64,000 bases of DNA from Paenibacillus lemnae (GTDB taxonomy: Bacteria > Bacillota > Bacilli > Paenibacillales > Paenibacillaceae), in NCBI RefSeq assembly GCF_012933385.1, contig NZ_JABBPN010000001.1, positions 124,001-188,000 on the forward strand, in the 5' to 3' direction. Within the stretch, counting starts at the first letter, position 1. Each line of letters begins with the position of its first letter. A program made the translations under genes and the position numbers. Positions 60,526 to 64,000 of this stretch are shown one piece after another. Under the pieces are notes generated by a model that had not been told where the DNA came from, ran no database searches, and worked only from the letters and a program-made list of their open reading frames with translations.

Positions 60526-62481
60526 ATGAACCGTATAACGATAGGCATGTTCGCTCACGTGGATGCAGGTAAAACCACACTGGCCGAACAGATGCTGTAC
60601 CATACACAGAGTATCAAAGAGCGGGGACGTGTGGATCACCAGGACACGTATCTCGACAGTCATGAGATCGAGCGGGCCCGGGGCATTACGGTGTTTGCGG
60701 ACCAGGCGGTCATGTCTTATAAAGGGACGACTTATTATCTGGTGGATACGCCGGGGCACGTCGATTTTTCACCGGAAATGGAGCGTGCTGTTCAAATTAT
60801 GGATGCCGCTATTCTGGTGGTCAGCGCGGTGGAAGGGGTTCAGGGACATACGGAAACGGTGTGGCAGCTGCTTCATAAGCACGGGATTCCGACGTTCTTT
60901 TTCATTAATAAAATCGACCGGGCTGGCGCAGATGTCAAGCGGGTAAGGGAGGAGATTGGCCAGCATCTGACCAGCGATATCTGCGTGCTGGACGAAAGCT
61001 TGGCAGGCGGCTGCGTGAGCGAAGCTCTGATTGAACACATGGCGGAACGGGACGAGGAGCTGCTGGATGTATTTCTGGAGGGGGCAGGGGATGAGTCATT
61101 CTGGCTATCGGCTCTTCAGCGGATGATCCGGGAGCATCGCATCTTTCCGTGTGTAAGCGGGTCGGCTCTGCAGGATGAAGGTGTGAAGGAGTTTCTGGAT
61201 CAGCTGCATCAGCTGGCTGCTGTTTCCTATGACGAGACAGCTTCCTTCGGAGGCCGGGTATACAAAATCCGCCACGATGAGAACGGGGTGCGGCTGACCT
61301 ACGTCAAAGCGCTCTGCGGCACGCTAAAGGTTCGTGATGAGCTGATGTATCTCAGCGGAGAAGAAGAGATGTCTGAGAAAGTGACGAGGCTTGCGATTGT
61401 GAACGGAAGAAAGCTCCAGACCGTAGATCAGGTGAACGCCGGGGATTTGTTCGCTGTGGTTGGACTTTCCGGTGCAGAAGCAGGGCAGGGTCTGGGAACC
61501 TGCTCTGACAAGCTGGTTTATGAAATGGTGCCGACGCTCACGTCAAAAGTCATTTTCGATGATTCACTGAACGTGAAGGATGTGCTGAAGTCTTTTCAAA
61601 TGCTGGATGCCGAAGACCCCTCCCTGGCCGTCATCTGGGAGGAACGCCTGAAGGAAATCCATATTCATGTCATGGGTGTCATCCAGCTTGAGGTGCTGGA
61701 GCAGCTGGTGAAGGAGCGGTTCGGATTCAATGTCTCTTTCGGTCCTCCGGTAATCCTGTACAAGGAGACGATCGCAGCGGAGGTAAAAGGATACGGCCAT
61801 TTCGAGCCGCTCCGTCACTATGCCGAGGTGCACCTGCGGCTGGAACCCGGAGAGCGGGGAAGCGGCATCACCTTTCACAGCACCTGCCATGTCAATGAAT
61901 TAAGTCTGGGGCATCAACGTCTGATTCAGAGTCATCTGGAGGAGCGCGAACATCATGGTTTACTGACCGGGATGCCGCTGACGGATATCTCCGTGACACT
62001 GATCAAGGGAGCTGCTCATAACGAGCATACGCATGGCGGTGACTTCCGGGAAGCGACCTTCCGGGCACTGCGGCAGGGCCTGGAGAAGGCGGAGAACCTG
62101 CTGCTGGAGCCTTATTATGATTTTAAGATCAAGGTGGATATCGACGACCTCGGAAAGGTGATGTCCGATATTCAGCGGTACTCGGGCCATTTCGAGGCCC
62201 CGGAGACTAGCGGGAAGCATGCTGTCATCAAGGGCAGAGTTCCGGTGGCTACCTTTATGAATTACAGCACAGAGCTGGCTTCGTTTACACACGGCAAAGG
62301 CATCCTGCAGCTGAAATTCGGAGGCTATGATGTCTGCCATAATGAGCAGGAGATTATCGAGCGCAAAGCATACCGGAAAGACGCAGATCCGCTGTACACG
62401 TCCACCTCGATTTTTTGCGCGAAGGGAGCCGGGTATGCGGTGCCTTGGGATGAGGCGGAGGCGAAGATGCATTTGCTGTAA
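60526..62481 (+). CDS. TetM/TetO-like translation GTPase
   Basis: A 651-residue EF-G paralogue of the ribosomal protection protein family. G1 AHVDAGKTT, G2 RGITVF, G3 DTPGHVDF, G4 NKIDRAG and G5 SGSAL are intact. The end of domain IV (GDFREATFRALRQGLEKAENLLLEPYYDFKIKVDIDDLGKVMSDIQRYSG) and the tail follow TetM layout. Distantly related chromosomal members often give little or no tetracycline resistance, so the role is open. ATG 60526 has GAAAGGGG 5 nt upstream. Its expression control was not visible. Confidence 0.88.
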   Translation: MNRITIGMFAHVDAGKTTLAEQMLYHTQSIKERGRVDHQDTYLDSHEIERARGITVFADQAVMSYKGTTYYLVDTPGHVDFSPEMERAVQIMDAAILVVSAVEGVQGHTETVWQLLHKHGIPTFFFINKIDRAGADVKRVREEIGQHLTSDICVLDESLAGGCVSEALIEHMAERDEELLDVFLEGAGDESFWLSALQRMIREHRIFPCVSGSALQDEGVKEFLDQLHQLAAVSYDETASFGGRVYKIRHDENGVRLTYVKALCGTLKVRDELMYLSGEEEMSEKVTRLAIVNGRKLQTVDQVNAGDLFAVVGLSGAEAGQGLGTCSDKLVYEMVPTLTSKVIFDDSLNVKDVLKSFQMLDAEDPSLAVIWEERLKEIHIHVMGVIQLEVLEQLVKERFGFNVSFGPPVILYKETIAAEVKGYGHFEPLRHYAEVHLRLEPGERGSGITFHSTCHVNELSLGHQRLIQSHLEEREHHGLLTGMPLTDISVTLIKGAAHNEHTHGGDFREATFRALRQGLEKAENLLLEPYYDFKIKVDIDDLGKVMSDIQRYSGHFEAPETSGKHAVIKGRVPVATFMNYSTELASFTHGKGILQLKFGGYDVCHNEQEIIERKAYRKDADPLYTSTSIFCAKGAGYAVPWDEAEAKMHLL

Positions 62482-62549
62482 GTTTCTTATCAAGGAAGGT
62501 GCAGCAAAGGTTTGGAGAAACAGGGCAGGATAAAGGTATAAAGCTACAT

Positions 62550-63998
62550 TCAGCTGCTGTAAAAGGTTACCGTATGATTTCGATCGCCCGTAATGATGAG
62601 CTGGTTCGCGTAATCTTTGGCTGTGAAAGATGGCGGGAGGGGATAAGGGATACTGCTCTCCTTGATCTCGTAATCGTAGTATTTTCCAACCGTGAGATGT
62701 CTCCAGGCATCCTCAGGCCCTTCCCAGGACACGCCGCTAAACACATATTTGCCTTCCTTCAGCAGTCCGTTGAACCGGGCTTGTTCCTTCTTCTTTCCGG
62801 TCTCGATCTGATGTTTGATTTCCCAATTCTCCATAGCGAGCGCGTGTAAGGCGGACTTCACTTCTTCCAGCTGTTCTTTTACCGTATAATCATCACGGCT
62901 AGTCGCGAGCTGCTGTTCCAAGCTTCGTTCATTTGAATCACCTTGTTCGCTTTTCATCATCTGGTATAGAGGACTGTCTGGGCTGAGAACAGAGAGCAGT
63001 TTATCCAGAGGAATTCTGACTTCAGGGATACCTGCTGCTTCCGGGCTGTACAGGCCCATAGGATAATAGAGAACCAAATCGTGATTCGTTATATAATACC
63101 GCCGATGATTAGAGGGTGGAGGATTGGAGAATGGACCGTTTGCCGCTAAAAGGAAGCGGTTTAGTACAGCCTCATATGACACTCCTTTTGCGAATAATTC
63201 TGATAAATCATAAATTTGGCCTGTCTTCGTATTCAAGAACAAAGAATCTTGGACTGTTTGGGAGTGTGCACTTCCGCTGGCATAAATATCAAGGGTAAGA
63301 ACAAGGCTGAGTAGATCATGATTATTGTAGGGAACGCTGTAACTTCCTTTTACAATATAGGAAGAGCTCGAAACGGCTTGGCCCATCAATCGGATGATTA
63401 TCGAAAGAATCAAGCTGTTGATCTTGCCGGACATGTGCTTATGGATCAGTTCTACCTGTGGGAGTTCAACTGTCAGCAAGGGCCGCCTCAGCTGGGCAGA
63501 AATAACCTTGGTTTTACCGGGACGGATCCTCCTCACGGTTATGGCCTCGATTCTGACAGTGACCGCGTGGTTCCAATCGAAGCCGGGGACGATGTCGATC
63601 TCCACAGTTCCGGGTTTGATCATCATGGCGGCTGCGCGTCTTTGTATAAAAGCAACCAAATTGTCTACATGCTGTTCGCTCCGTATCCTGATCTGATCAC
63701 AGGGCGCGCCCCAATCGGTCCTTACGATCTGCACCACGGTACCGACGGGAACGACGAATTGTTTACTCTTGATCCGCACCTGTCCATAATCGTCGATGGC
63801 ATATTCAATACGCAAAGCTCCAGGGACACTAGGAAGCAAATAAGGAATCATGACAAAGTGCTCTCCCTGCCTGATCCACTCCCCATACTTGCTGCATTCC
63901 TTGACCAGCAGTCTTCCCTGCTCTAGCCATATGTCGCCTGAGGCAATGCCATCCACCTTCAGAAGCTCGAGCAGTTTTCCGTTCACTCGTCCGAACAC
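62550..63998 (-). CDS. DUF3298-like protein, probably 5'-truncated by window end
   Basis: At least 482 residues, frame open to the end of the window, so the start may lie outside (first usable codon is GTG at 63998). The middle, YSVPYNNHDLLSLVLTLDIYASGSAHSQTVQDSLFLNTKTGQIYDLSELFAKG, is a DUF3298/RsiV-like segment; ...AAGIPEVRIPLDKLLSVL also fits. The C-terminal ~150 residues contain a coiled coil (EQLEEVKSALHALAMENWEIKHQIET). No signal peptide in the visible part. Function unknown. Confidence 0.7.
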   Translation of the reverse strand: MFGRVNGKLLELLKVDGIASGDIWLEQGRLLVKECSKYGEWIRQGEHFVMIPYLLPSVPGALRIEYAIDDYGQVRIKSKQFVVPVGTVVQIVRTDWGAPCDQIRIRSEQHVDNLVAFIQRRAAAMMIKPGTVEIDIVPGFDWNHAVTVRIEAITVRRIRPGKTKVISAQLRRPLLTVELPQVELIHKHMSGKINSLILSIIIRLMGQAVSSSSYIVKGSYSVPYNNHDLLSLVLTLDIYASGSAHSQTVQDSLFLNTKTGQIYDLSELFAKGVSYEAVLNRFLLAANGPFSNPPPSNHRRYYITNHDLVLYYPMGLYSPEAAGIPEVRIPLDKLLSVLSPDSPLYQMMKSEQGDSNERSLEQQLATSRDDYTVKEQLEEVKSALHALAMENWEIKHQIETGKKKEQARFNGLLKEGKYVFSGVSWEGPEDAWRHLTVGKYYDYEIKESSIPYPLPPSFTAKDYANQLIITGDRNHTVTFYSS

Positions 63999-64000
63999 AC

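Noticed and set aside
60526..62481. Calling the TetM-like GTPase a tetracycline resistance gene tet(M)
   Set aside because: It shares family motifs but many positions differ, and distantly related chromosomal members often do not confer resistance; sequence reading alone does not justify the symbol.

Overview
The window reads as chromosomal DNA of a low-GC-phylum, moderate-GC Gram-positive, most likely Paenibacillus. The support is strong AGGAGG-type ribosome binding sites with frequent TTG/GTG starts, a giant S-layer-homology (SLH) protein, a CUT1 sugar importer without its own ATPase, a frataxin-like Fra homologue, two ECF sigma factors with SnoaL-like tails, and a WXG100/Rhs toxin locus. 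I saw no rRNA, tRNA, CRISPR array, prophage or intact insertion sequence.

Layout. 1-2.1 kb: end of an arabinose operon (araD partial, araA) closed by a terminator. 2.2-11.5 kb: single-gene or two-gene units, namely an MBL-fold hydrolase, an AAA ATPase with a DUF4143-like tail, an ECF sigma factor plus an SRPBCC protein, an AraC/GyrI regulator, several eroded genes (a decayed secreted-protein copy, an aminoglycoside-phosphotransferase remnant, a truncated DnaN), fra, and a divergent nitroreductase/HxlR pair resembling hypO/hypR. 11.5-15.2 kb: sugar ABC importer on the minus strand. 15.4-17.6 kb: a metallophosphoesterase broken by an in-frame stop, a 40-residue membrane peptide, and the intact paralogue of the decayed gene at 6.5 kb. 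17.6-23.3 kb: one 1894-residue SLH/metallophosphoesterase surface protein. 23.5-31 kb: a GNAT acetyltransferase behind a short leader peptide and alternative hairpins, a methyltransferase/TPR protein, an oxidoreductase with an ECF41-like sigma factor, and a secreted repeat protein. 31-35.2 kb: a Fur-box-preceded siderophore importer. 35.3-37.5 kb: a NaChBac-like channel, a lipoprotein and a Gly-rich protein. 37.7-42.6 kb: a TPP-riboswitch thiamine operon (thiF-thiE-thiS-thiG-thiO) with an AraC regulator overlapping its end. 42.7-45.8 kb: a GH27 glycosidase and malate:quinone oxidoreductase.

46-59.1 kb is the most interesting part: an EspG-like position gene, two WXG100 proteins and a 1594-residue WXG100-Rhs polymorphic toxin. 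The toxin tip looks like an ADP-ribosyltransferase. It is followed by a 4-nt-overlapping immunity candidate and then by a NADAR-family gene, whose family removes ADP-ribose from nucleobases. Behind it lies a cemetery of displaced Rhs tips (HNH-like, frameshifted HNH-like, unknown, polymorphic toxin type 24, degraded), most with immunity genes (two SUKH/SMI1, Imm30-like, Imm53-like, one unknown). 59.1-64 kb: a DUF2536 protein, pirin with a small partner under a 20-bp palindromic operator, a TetM-like GTPase, and a DUF3298-like protein running off the window.

Two clusters of four small hairpin repeats (28.7-28.9 kb and 36.8-37.0 kb) share a TAAGATTG/CAATCTTA stem. In some copies the stem is extended by copy-specific flanks that are still self-complementary. 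This family, the ART-NADAR pairing and the leader-peptide attenuator are the observations I would follow first.
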